Part shown: in pieces, positions 56,433 through 64,000 of the stretch
Position numbering within the stretch: position 1 is the first letter of the stretch
How the letters are laid out: the number at the start of each line of letters is the position of its first letter
Origin: Apibacter raozihei
Lineage (GTDB): Bacteria; Bacteroidota; Bacteroidia; Flavobacteriales; Weeksellaceae
Assembly (NCBI RefSeq): GCF_004014855.1
Contig: NZ_CP034930.1
Coordinates: 3,081,716 to 3,145,715 of the forward strand
DNA: 64,000 nt
Reading direction: 5' to 3'
Notes under the pieces: generated by a model
What the model was told of the DNA's origin: nothing
The model's input: only the letters and a program-made list of their open reading frames with translations
The model's database searches: none
Made by a program: the position numbers and the translations under genes

Positions 56433-57953
56433 ATGATGCCTTTTCTTAAAAACTTAGTATTTTATTTTTTTATTCTTTTTTTGGTATTTTCTTGCAAATC
56501 TTCGCAAGAAGATTTAATAAAAAGAATACCTGATCCTAAAACATTAAATGAATCTTATGTAAGTGATCCTGATAATATCTTAGATCCTTCTACTGTTAAT
56601 TCATTAAACTCCAGATTAAGGGAACTGGATCTATCCGGAAAAGCTCATATTGATGTGGTTTTGATTAACTCTATTGGAGATCAGGTTCCTAAAGATATTG
56701 CCTATAAGCTTTTTAATACTTGGAAAATCGGACGTGAGGATACAAATAACGGATTACTTATTTTTTTGGTATTAGACCAGAGAAGAGTAGAGTTTGAAAC
56801 CGGATTAGGTTTGGAATCGGTTCTTACAGACATGATTTGCGGAAGCATTCAACGAACCTACATGATTCCTTATCTAAAACAAGAGAATTATGACCAAGCT
56901 ATTTTAGCAGCCGTATCTCAAATAATAGAAGTTTTAGATACCGAAAATTATAACTTTGATGTTGACGATATTTATAAAAATTATAGCGAATATTACTTAG
57001 AGGATTCACCAGAAGCGGACAATCAGTATAATTATGATCAAAAAGAAACCTTAATTAAGTTGCCAAAAAGACATAGTTATTCTTTTAGTGATTTTATTTC
57101 CAATCATGTTTCTTTTTTATCTTTATTTATCACTGCCTTATTAGTAATTATTATCATATTCAATAGCCTTAAAGATAACGAAAGTTGTTTAAATTCTTTA
57201 GTTGCGTTGTCGGGTATTTTACTTTCTTTATTCACTTTATATATGTTAATTTTATATGTTATTTCAGCCTCACATAATTTAGTAGATTTAATTTATTTTT
57301 TTCTGATTTTCTATCTTATCATAAGTATTTTGTTTCATATAAAATACATTATAATGTTTTTTAAAATCCCAGAACAAAGTAGATATGATAAGTATTGTTA
57401 TTTAGATAAATATAAAAGAGGGCTAAAAAAATGTATTTATTATTTTCCTGTTTCTTTTATGTATTTTTTATATATAAAAGTTTGTCATGACATGAAAAAA
57501 TATCGTTATGAACCGTATAGATGTGATAAATGTCACAAACCTATGGTACTAGAAAAAGAAAGAAATTTATCCGAAGGAGAATTGTTAGAAGAAGAGTTAA
57601 AATCTGTAGAGCATGATGTATGGCTTTGTAATTCATGCAATTTAGAAACAATAATTAAATATCCTAACATTCATTCAAAAGTTAAAGAATGTAAAAAATG
57701 TCATTTGATTACAGCAGTATTTGAAAACAAAATGGTAGTTAAACATGCTTCGACAAGCTCCTCTGGCTGGGGGTATGAAATACATATATGCAAATTTTGT
57801 CATGCTGAGAATAGAAAAAAATATATTATCCCCGAAATATCTGATAGTTCTACTTCTTCAGGATCTTATAGTGGTGGGGGGCGTTCGTCGTCCTCATCTT
57901 CTTCCAGTAGTGGGGGGCGTTCCGGAGGAGGTGGTGCCGGAAGTAGCTGGTAA
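56433..57953 (+). CDS. TPM-domain membrane protein with zinc-knuckle region and Gly/Ser-rich tail
   Basis: A 506-residue YgcG-like protein. Signal with Cys at residue 21 (FLVFSC), TPM domain at about 45-190 (YVSDPDNILDPSTVNSLNSRL...GKAHIDVVLIN, NNGLLIFLVLDQRRVEFETGLGLE), then three transmembrane segments (about 225-315), another near 345, and four CxxC motifs (CDKC, CNSC, CKKC, CKFC, about 365-470) likely binding two zinc ions, then a tail of Ser/Gly (SGGRSGGGGAGSSW end). TPM domains appear in membrane protein assembly and phosphatase contexts; this role is open. Stands alone on the plus strand. Confidence 0.85.
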   Translation: MMPFLKNLVFYFFILFLVFSCKSSQEDLIKRIPDPKTLNESYVSDPDNILDPSTVNSLNSRLRELDLSGKAHIDVVLINSIGDQVPKDIAYKLFNTWKIGREDTNNGLLIFLVLDQRRVEFETGLGLESVLTDMICGSIQRTYMIPYLKQENYDQAILAAVSQIIEVLDTENYNFDVDDIYKNYSEYYLEDSPEADNQYNYDQKETLIKLPKRHSYSFSDFISNHVSFLSLFITALLVIIIIFNSLKDNESCLNSLVALSGILLSLFTLYMLILYVISASHNLVDLIYFFLIFYLIISILFHIKYIIMFFKIPEQSRYDKYCYLDKYKRGLKKCIYYFPVSFMYFLYIKVCHDMKKYRYEPYRCDKCHKPMVLEKERNLSEGELLEEELKSVEHDVWLCNSCNLETIIKYPNIHSKVKECKKCHLITAVFENKMVVKHASTSSSGWGYEIHICKFCHAENRKKYIIPEISDSSTSSGSYSGGGRSSSSSSSSSGGRSGGGGAGSSW

Positions 57954-58287
57954 AAATTCATCATAAATCAACTATCGCTACTATAAAGTAACCTGAAATT
58001 TACTAACAAAATAGTAGTGGTATATAAAATAATAACTTTGAATTAAAGAATAACTATATGAAATTATAAATTTTATGAATGTTTATGATTTTAATTAACA
58101 ATCAGTAAAAAATCCTGTGCGCATATTGAAATCAAAGATGGAAAAATTATATATTTTGAAAATATAAATTTATTTTATCTTGACAATAAATGGAATATTA
58201 AAAAACAACTCGCAAAAACAGAAAATTTTATTTAGATCTATTGAACAAAGTCGATACATTCTCAGTTTATAATACGTACAAAAAAAT
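57954..58287. other. Intergenic region with a short start-less open stretch
   Basis: AT-rich gap between convergent genes. From 58095 to 58235 (plus strand) 46 codons are open without an ATG (…SCAHIEIKDGKIIYFENI… ending at TAG), preceded by an in-frame TAA. The Asp/Gly/Lys-rich string looks like the tail of a lost protein gene, but this is weak. No terminator for the TPM gene is clear here. Confidence 0.35.
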
Positions 58288-58322
58288 AATATCCTGAATT
58301 TAATTTATAAATTCAGGATATT
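58288..58322 (-). terminator. Hairpin terminator
   Basis: Perfect 15-bp inverted repeat (AATATCCTGAATTTA / TAAATTCAGGATATT) with a 5-nt loop and a T-run on the minus strand, 23 nt past the surface-protein stop. Confidence 0.85.
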
Positions 58323-58344
58323 AGCTTTATAATATATTTAATGC

Positions 58345-59730
58345 TTAACTCGATAAATCGTTTATAGGTACAGCATAGAAGTAATTTTCACGAAATACCC
58401 CTACCCATGTGTTAGAGGTTGTGATAGCTCCTCCGGCTGCAAACTCACATAACTCAAATGCCAGGTAGATTCTTTTGGTATCTTTCCCAGCATCAGTAGC
58501 AGTTACAGTAACAATAATTGTTCCTGAAGCAAATGCGAAACAATTGTCTCCCGTTACCACAGTACCAGTAGTAGTAGACACTAAGGCTCTCTCATAAGCA
58601 CTTGACGGCACCTGCATGGTAAAACCATTATGAGTTAATCCTGCTAAGGTTGTGTTATTAGGGTTTGAATTGTCAGTTAATGTAAATCGAATCCATCCTC
58701 CACTGGAAGCTGTCGTTGCATTTTTACCCGTAGTAATTAATTGTCCTATGTTAACAGCCCATATTCCAACAGGTAAATCCATATAAGTATCATTCAGAAC
58801 CCCATAGCTTTTAACAGCTCTTGATGTGGTACTTTTCACCTTACCGATAATTGTATTTTTGGTAGCATTTACTGTTTTCCACATCGCCAATCCATTAGCA
58901 TCACTAACAAGTATTTTACCATCACCCTCAGAACCATCTTTTAGCTGAAATCCTTTTCCATCGGTTGTGTTAATGTGAACTTTAGCTTGCGGATCGGTCG
59001 TGTTGATACCTAGATTTCCCGTATTACCTTGCAATAACATTTGAGGATTATTATCGGTTTTCCCATTTCCATTGGCCCAAAATGCAAAACTGGAGGCAGC
59101 TGCACCTGAAGTTATTCGTTTCCAACCAGCCGAATTACCTATTTCCAATAATGGATCACTCATGGATGAGCTAATGCCGGAGGGATAAAATTTAAATTGG
59201 CTGGCAACATCTAATTTAGAAACAGGGCTGGATGTACCAATCCCTATTTGACCAGTCCCGCTAAAAGTGATGTTGTTTCCAGCAGTTGCAATATCTGTGG
59301 CTTTAGTTAAAGCTCCTCCTAGTTGAATATTATTCGTAGACAACGTTAAACCGTTATCTGCTGTCATAGATGCGGAACCTTCAGTACTCCCCGTTAATTT
59401 TTGCCATAAGCTGCCATCAAAATAATAATACCCAACAGAATTTATATTTATTCTGTTTCCGTCCGTATTTCCACCGCTTATGTCCGTTATATATAATATG
59501 GCACCGGTTTGTTCGGATCCGTAGGTGGCTGTATTAGCTGATAACTCTTGCCGGGTTAATCTCGGCGCCTGAATACCATAGGCTAATGAATTATTAGTTA
59601 AGGTGCCTTTTTCATCTCTGATTGCGCTAACATCCAAAGAGGATTTAGGCTTATCTGTGTTGAAACCGACTTGAGATAACAAATAAGTAGATGTTAATAA
59701 AAATGTAATTGTAATTGTTAGTTTTTTCAT
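58345..59730 (-). CDS. Secreted surface protein with GIxTxxP-type modules
   Basis: 461 residues from the ATG at 59730 (TTG three codons upstream is unlikely). Signal (KKLTITITFLLTSTYLLSQ), then VGFNTDKPKSSLDV and the block GIQAPRLTRQELSANTATY...ILYITDISG, shared with the 6437-7096 protein. Two more GI[GN]T..P modules follow (IGIGTSSPVSKLDV, LGINTTDPQAKVHI), the kind of repeats found in Bacteroidota tail-fibre-like or adhesin-like surface proteins. The C-terminal ~150 residues form a separate beta domain. Probably exported to the cell surface. Alone between two terminator-bounded regions. Confidence 0.75.
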   Translation of the reverse strand: MKKLTITITFLLTSTYLLSQVGFNTDKPKSSLDVSAIRDEKGTLTNNSLAYGIQAPRLTRQELSANTATYGSEQTGAILYITDISGGNTDGNRININSVGYYYFDGSLWQKLTGSTEGSASMTADNGLTLSTNNIQLGGALTKATDIATAGNNITFSGTGQIGIGTSSPVSKLDVASQFKFYPSGISSSMSDPLLEIGNSAGWKRITSGAAASSFAFWANGNGKTDNNPQMLLQGNTGNLGINTTDPQAKVHINTTDGKGFQLKDGSEGDGKILVSDANGLAMWKTVNATKNTIIGKVKSTTSRAVKSYGVLNDTYMDLPVGIWAVNIGQLITTGKNATTASSGGWIRFTLTDNSNPNNTTLAGLTHNGFTMQVPSSAYERALVSTTTGTVVTGDNCFAFASGTIIVTVTATDAGKDTKRIYLAFELCEFAAGGAITTSNTWVGVFRENYFYAVPINDLSS

Positions 59731-59898
59731 CTGGTTCAAATAATTTAAGTACTGAAAGATCTAAATTGTATTTAAAAAAAAGCATAAAAAAATGCTTAGC
59801 TCTTTATTAAAAGCTATTTTTAATATAAATTGTAATAAAATTGGTATATTATAAGATTTGTTTTTACAATTATTAGAATTGTAAAATAGATAAGTAAT

Positions 59899-60516
59899 TT
59901 ATAGATTTGTAACAAGTATACCGGGAGGTCCTCTTAACTTATGATTAATGTAAAAAGTACATTCTGATTCAATTTGATGTATACACTTAGCAGCCTTTGT
60001 TAATTGTAAATACAAAAAACTGAATTTGTAATTCTGAAAAGAAATAGCACCCAGCAGATGACAATTGTTGATAGAAAACACACTTCCTGTTAATCTGGGA
60101 TTATATGCATATAATTTATTTGTATTGGGAATGGGCCTAAAAATACAGGTATTCCAGTCAATTTTATTAAATCTTTTTAATTTGACTTTGGAATAATAGT
60201 TAGAATTATCGAAACGAAATTCTTTTCTTTTTTTTATTTCCTCATTAAATATGTATATGTTTACTTGTTCATTAGAAGAATTTGATACAAAAACAGATTT
60301 CTCATTTTTGTTTTTAACAGGACATTCATTTGAACATGTAGTATGACTATTATAAGTAAAAATACTTATAGGGCTTTTATCTGTAATGAGTATACTAATT
60401 AAAAAAATAATAAAACATATGATAGTAAAAACACTCCAGTAAAAACCAAACTGTTTTTTCTGACTTACAATGTTTTTAATGACAGTATTTTTTGTTATAG
60501 TATTTTTCTTAAACAC
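59899..60516 (-). CDS. Hypothetical single-pass protein with GTG start
   Basis: 205 residues. A TAA codon stands directly before the GTG at 60516, and no ATG follows before the membrane segment, so GTG is the only likely start. Basic N-terminal tail (about 1-25), one transmembrane helix (about 27-46), then an extracytoplasmic domain with five Cys (CSNECP, CIF, CHLLG, CIHQIESEC) suited to disulfides and a conserved-looking end NHKLRGPPGILVTNL. I recognise no family. It lies downstream of the surface protein's start region on the same strand, so the two may share a function, but no evidence supports that. Confidence 0.6.
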   Translation of the reverse strand: MFKKNTITKNTVIKNIVSQKKQFGFYWSVFTIICFIIFLISILITDKSPISIFTYNSHTTCSNECPVKNKNEKSVFVSNSSNEQVNIYIFNEEIKKRKEFRFDNSNYYSKVKLKRFNKIDWNTCIFRPIPNTNKLYAYNPRLTGSVFSINNCHLLGAISFQNYKFSFLYLQLTKAAKCIHQIESECTFYINHKLRGPPGILVTNL

Positions 60517-61016
60517 TTAATATATATTATTTTTTATTTGCAATAAAAAGTTTAAACAATTAAAATTTCACGATAAATATTTTATTTAAAATTATAACTA
60601 TTCAATTAATATATTTCTTAAATTATTTGCAAATTTATAAATTGTTTTCATATAAACAACAATTTATAAACCATTTTATCCCATATATTTTTTTTTCTCA
60701 ATAATAAAATAACAGTATCTGAATGCTGAAAATAGTAAAGTTTCTTTGCCTTCATTCATATGCTGTTTTAACAATTAATAATATTGAGGGTAAAAGTTTT
60801 AGAAGAAAAAAATATTTATTTTTGTTTCTTACTGAAAAATAGAAATTCGATATTACGATAAATAAATATATGCATTAAGCTAGTTTTCAAACGATTTTGA
60901 TAGACGACTGCATACTATGATCATGTTATTAACAATATATCTTAATTAATCACTAGTTTTTATTTTTTTATCTGCCATAATTTCGGATATTTATGCTTCA
61001 TAAAAATTAACTAAAT
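60517..61016. other. 500-nt AT-rich intergenic region between divergent genes
   Basis: No gene recognised. It holds the promoters of the GTG-started gene (minus) and of the MFS transporter (plus). A TAATTTCG at about 60977-60984 is one base from the -7 consensus and near the transporter start. Nothing else stands out, and no RNA gene was seen. Confidence 0.45.
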
Positions 61017-62327
61017 ATGACATCTCAACAAACTAACACAAAAAAAAATCAATACACTAAAGAACAGAAAAAAAACAGCATTATCGCCATTGTAAGTGCT
61101 TCTTCCGGGAATTTGGTTGAATGGTTTGATTTTTACATTTATGCATTTACATCTATATATTTTGCTCATTTATTTTTTCCAGATGGAAATGATACCACTA
61201 AACTATTGAAAACAGCAGGTGTTTTTGCTGCCGGTTTTTTAATGCGTCCTATCGGAGGGTGGATATTTGGGCGTATTGCTGACAGGCATGGGCGTAAAAA
61301 ATCATTGGTAACTTCTATTGTCATGATGGCTTGTGGGTCATTCATTATTGCTCTAGTACCTACATATTCATCAATTGGAGTATTTGCTCCTGCGATTTTG
61401 TTAGTTGCCCGACTTATTCAAGGTCTTTCGGTAGGTGGCGAATACGGAGCCACAGCTACCTATATGAGTGAAGTTGCATTACCGAACCAGCGAGGTTTTT
61501 TCTCCTCATTTCAATATGTAACATTAATCGGAGGACAACTATTAGCTGCTCTGGTACTATTGATACTTGAATTGACTCTATCCAAAACAGATCTATCTAC
61601 CTGGGCCTGGAGAATTCCTTTTTTCATAGGTGGTTTAACCGCTCTTGGATCTTTGTATTTAAGAAAACACCTTAAGGAAACTGCCCCTAAAGATAGTGCT
61701 AAAGATAAAAATGCAGGAACATTATCAGAGTTATTTAAAAAACATACTCCAGCATTTTTAACAGTTTTAGGTTATACCTCGGGCGGTTCTCTTATATTTT
61801 ATACTTTTTCCACCTATATGCAGAAATACCTTGTCAATACAGCACATTTTGAACTTACTACCGCGACTCGTATAATGACAGCTTCTTTGTTTGTTTTCAT
61901 GATAGCTCAACCTTTTTTTGGTATGCTTTCTGACAAAATAGGGAGAAGAACCTGTATGATGCTATTTGGAGGTCTGGGATTACTATTTACCTACCCTGTT
62001 ATTTATACACTTCCAAGAATTGGAACTAATCCTTATTTAGCTTTTATTTTATTAAGTTTTATTTTTTGTATTATCAGTTTTTATACCTCTATTGCTGGAA
62101 TTGTGAAAGCTGAAATGTTTCCTCCGGAAATTCGTGCTTTAGGTGTAGGACTATCATATGCTATTGCTAATGCTATGTTTGGAGGATCAGCTGAATTTGT
62201 TGCTCTAAGCTTTAAAAATTATGGGCATGAAAACGGATTTTATATTTATGTTACCATCATGCTTTGTATCACCTTCCTAGTGAGCACACGGCTTCCTAAA
62301 AAAGCTAATTATTTAAATGATAAATAA
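61017..62327 (+). CDS. MFS transporter, metabolite:proton symporter (MHS) type
   Basis: A 436-residue 12-helix inner-membrane transporter of the MHS family (ProP/KgtP/ShiA). Diagnostic are [15 protein letters not shown] in helix 1, the loop [12 protein letters not shown] between helices 2 and 3, and [20 protein letters not shown] in helix 4. MHS transporters take up dicarboxylates, alpha-ketoglutarate, proline/betaine or shikimate with protons; this one cannot be assigned more closely. Convergent with the Fsr-like gene. Confidence 0.93.
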   Translation: MTSQQTNTKKNQYTKEQKKNSIIAIVSASSGNLVEWFDFYIYAFTSIYFAHLFFPDGNDTTKLLKTAGVFAAGFLMRPIGGWIFGRIADRHGRKKSLVTSIVMMACGSFIIALVPTYSSIGVFAPAILLVARLIQGLSVGGEYGATATYMSEVALPNQRGFFSSFQYVTLIGGQLLAALVLLILELTLSKTDLSTWAWRIPFFIGGLTALGSLYLRKHLKETAPKDSAKDKNAGTLSELFKKHTPAFLTVLGYTSGGSLIFYTFSTYMQKYLVNTAHFELTTATRIMTASLFVFMIAQPFFGMLSDKIGRRTCMMLFGGLGLLFTYPVIYTLPRIGTNPYLAFILLSFIFCIISFYTSIAGIVKAEMFPPEIRALGVGLSYAIANAMFGGSAEFVALSFKNYGHENGFYIYVTIMLCITFLVSTRLPKKANYLNDK

Positions 62328-62361
62328 TTAATTAAATTTAAGTCTACCATTTTTTACATAT

Positions 62362-62390
62362 AAGAATAACAGATATTCACTGTTATTCTT
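62362..62390. terminator. Bidirectional hairpin terminator
   Basis: 11-bp inverted repeat AAGAATAACAG / CTGTTATTCTT with a 7-nt loop; the right arm touches the stop codon of the Fsr-like gene and T-rich sequence follows both ways. Confidence 0.75.
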
Positions 62391-63562
62391 TATTTTTTCA
62401 TAGCAGATTTACCTGGTAAAAATACAGTAAGTAAACCTATTAATGGCAGATATGAACAAAGAGAATAAACATATTCTATACTGGTTAAATCTGCAACTCT
62501 ACCCAAAATTGCTGCTCCTAACCCTCCCATGCCGAAAGAAAAACCAAAAAATAATCCTGAAATCATACCTACTCTTCCCGGCAACATTTCCTGAGCGAAC
62601 ACTAATATAGCTGAAAATGCTGACGATAAAACCAATCCTATAATTACTGTTAAAATAATAGTCCAATGCATAGAGGCATATGGCAACGCTAACGTAAATG
62701 GAGCTACACCTAAGATTGATACCCAGATTACATATTTCCTGCCTATTTTATCTCCGATAGGACCTCCTATAAACGTTCCGGCAGCTACAGAAAATAAAAA
62801 TATAAATAAATAAATTTGTGCATTTTGTTCGGTAACAGCAAATTTATGCATCAGATAAAAAGTATAATAGCTGGTTAAACTGGATAAATAAAATGCTTTT
62901 GAAAATACCAGTATTAAGAGTATAACTAAAGAAACTATAACTGTTTTTTTTGGTAAATTATGAGTTTCTATTCTCACTTTTTCTTTTTTAGCCGATTGCT
63001 GTTCTGCATACCACCTGCTAACTTTTAACAATATGAAAACACCTACTAAAGCAAACAAAGCAAAATAAGCAACATTTGTTTTTCCATAAGGAGTTATCAG
63101 CAAAGCCGCTAATAAAGGTCCTAATGAGCTACCAAAATTACCTCCAACCTGAAAAAATGACTGTGCAAATCCATAACTTCCTCCTGAAGCCATTCTAGCT
63201 ACTCTTGAAGACTCCGGATGAAAAACAGCAGAGCCTATTCCTACTAACGAAGCTGCAAGAACAACAGTTAAAAAATTAGATGAAAATGCTAATAATATGA
63301 GTCCCACAAAAGTAAATGCCATACCTATAGGCAATGAATACGGTTTTGGATATTTATCCGTATAAATTCCGATTATTGGCTGCAGAAAAGATGCTGTACA
63401 TTGATATGTAAAGGTTATTAATCCTATTTGAGTAAAATTAAGCGAAAAATCACTTTGTAAAATAGGATAAATAGCTACTATTAATGACTGCATCATATCA
63501 TTAAGCATATGAGAGCTACTGATACCTGTAAGAATTGGTAAATTAGTTTTTTTACTGATCAC
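62390..63562 (-). CDS. MFS transporter, Fsr (fosmidomycin resistance) type
   Basis: A 390-residue major facilitator of the Fsr-like group, with 12 predicted helices. Signature parts are GISSSHMLNDMMQSLIVAIYP, the loop GIYTDKYPKPYSLPIG, and GIGSAVFHPESSRVARMASGGSYGFAQSFFQVGGNFG, with His-Pro-Glu typical of Fsr. Members export fosmidomycin and similar drugs or small metabolites. Substrate here is unknown. Single gene with a good hairpin downstream (shared with the MHS gene). Confidence 0.92.
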   Translation of the reverse strand: MISKKTNLPILTGISSSHMLNDMMQSLIVAIYPILQSDFSLNFTQIGLITFTYQCTASFLQPIIGIYTDKYPKPYSLPIGMAFTFVGLILLAFSSNFLTVVLAASLVGIGSAVFHPESSRVARMASGGSYGFAQSFFQVGGNFGSSLGPLLAALLITPYGKTNVAYFALFALVGVFILLKVSRWYAEQQSAKKEKVRIETHNLPKKTVIVSLVILLILVFSKAFYLSSLTSYYTFYLMHKFAVTEQNAQIYLFIFLFSVAAGTFIGGPIGDKIGRKYVIWVSILGVAPFTLALPYASMHWTIILTVIIGLVLSSAFSAILVFAQEMLPGRVGMISGLFFGFSFGMGGLGAAILGRVADLTSIEYVYSLCSYLPLIGLLTVFLPGKSAMKK

Positions 63563-63631
63563 GGTTTAATAGATTTAAACCATCAAATGTATTACATATT
63601 TTTGTTATTGGAAGTTTTATTTCAGGATAAA

Positions 63632-63670
63632 AAAAAATAGAACCCGAAGTATATCCGGATTCTATTTTTT
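63632..63670 (-). terminator. Hairpin terminator after the nnr gene
   Basis: Inverted repeat AAAAAATAGAA / TTCTATTTTTT extended by CCG/CGG with one mismatch, 15 nt past the stop of the minus-strand nnr fragment. Confidence 0.75.
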
Positions 63671-63684
63671 ATATTTAGTACATA

Positions 63685-64000
63685 CTATTTATTAGTGTAT
63701 TCGTGTATATATTTAAATACATCTGCTAAACAGTGAGTGATATTCTGCGCAGTCATAGCTTCCTGAGAAAACTTTTCTGCGGCGTAATCGCCTGCTTTAC
63801 CGTGTATATAAACTCCAATAATAGCTGCCTGAACAGGTGAATATCCTTGTGCTAACAAACCGGTAATAATACCTGTTAGTACATCTCCACTCCCTCCTTT
63901 AGCCATTCCGGCATTACCTGTTATGTTATAATAACAGTTTCCGTCAGGAGTTAAAATAGATGTATTATGACCTTTTAACACGATAATAATTTTAAACTCT
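63685..64000 (-). CDS. nnr: ADP/ATP-dependent NAD(P)H-hydrate dehydratase, C-terminal part (cut by window edge)
   Basis: The last 105 codons of the repair enzyme that dehydrates damaged NAD(P)H. The frame is open to the window edge (EFKIIIVLKGHNTSI), so the true start lies outside and the GTG at 63981 is internal. Diagnostic blocks are LKGHNTSILTPDG, the phosphate-binding NITGNAGMAKGGSGDVLTGIITGLLAQG with catalytic Asp in GSGDVL, and YIHGKAGDYAAEK. In bacteria this domain is usually fused to the epimerase; whether that holds here is beyond the window. Confidence 0.92.
   Translation of the reverse strand, partial: EFKIIIVLKGHNTSILTPDGNCYYNITGNAGMAKGGSGDVLTGIITGLLAQGYSPVQAAIIGVYIHGKAGDYAAEKFSQEAMTAQNITHCLADVFKYIHEYTNK

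Noticed and set aside
57745-57966. Alternative frame of 73 codons within the tail of the TPM gene
   Set aside because: It overlaps the CxxC and Gly/Ser tail of the main gene, has no signal of its own, and is explained by codon bias.
1-64000. tRNA, rRNA or riboswitch
   Set aside because: Intergenic regions are short and AT-rich; I saw no cloverleaf with a CCA-type end, no rRNA and no known aptamer core.

Overview
The window is a 64 kb stretch of an AT-rich chromosome from a member of the Bacteroidota, class Flavobacteriia. The evidence is a full-length sprA (type IX secretion translocon), the linked gcvH-vanZ neighbours, HYC_CC_PP and TonB-receptor genes, proteins with QVGIN-type surface domains, lipoproteins with a Cys after short signal peptides, and promoter elements of the TAnnTTTG type instead of a classical -35/-10. 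A host-associated Weeksellaceae-like organism would fit the low GC, but the genus cannot be fixed from the sequence. No rRNA, tRNA or CRISPR array was seen.

Layout. 1-19.3 kb: 3' end of pepT, a membrane protein of the 'site-specific recombinase' family, a catalase-ankyrin pair, two small surface proteins, a UvrD/PcrA helicase, a PfpI-type protein, an SGNH hydrolase, an HYC_CC_PP protein with a CC-motif TonB receptor (metal uptake), an RRM protein, and a minus-strand operon porin - imelysin - dihaem oxidoreductase. 19.6-30.3 kb: a housekeeping minus-strand operon maeB - ruvA - sprA - gcvH - vanZ. 30.7-35.1 kb: an accessory, very AT-rich island with a small S24/S26-like peptidase, a decayed REP-associated transposase (RAYT) between inverted REP-like repeats, and a toxin/immunity-like cluster with two nonsense-interrupted genes and a tandem duplication. 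35.3-42.4 kb: membrane protein, ClC channel, DinB protein, AraC regulator plus PEBP protein, a DUF4822 lipoprotein and a divergent class A beta-lactamase-like protein.

43.1-53.0 kb holds the most striking system: a divergent XRE repressor-like gene, a palindromic operator carrying TATATTTG promoter elements on both strands, then a plus-strand operon encoding a YbjN/Tir-chaperone-like protein, PspA, a YqiJ-like membrane/OB-fold protein, a large flotillin, a secreted alpha/beta hydrolase and a 1623-residue coiled-coil AAA+ ATPase of the 'DNA repair ATPase' (DUF3686) type. It looks like a membrane-stress module with its own switch. An AbiH-family phage-defence gene follows directly after its terminator.

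54.4-64 kb: hypothetical lipoprotein and secreted proteins, a TPM-domain membrane protein with four CxxC knuckles, a larger surface protein related to the one at 6.4 kb, a GTG-started single-pass protein, two MFS transporters (MHS type and Fsr type), and the 3' part of an NAD(P)H-hydrate dehydratase gene cut by the window end. Most convergent gene pairs are separated by clear inverted-repeat terminators.
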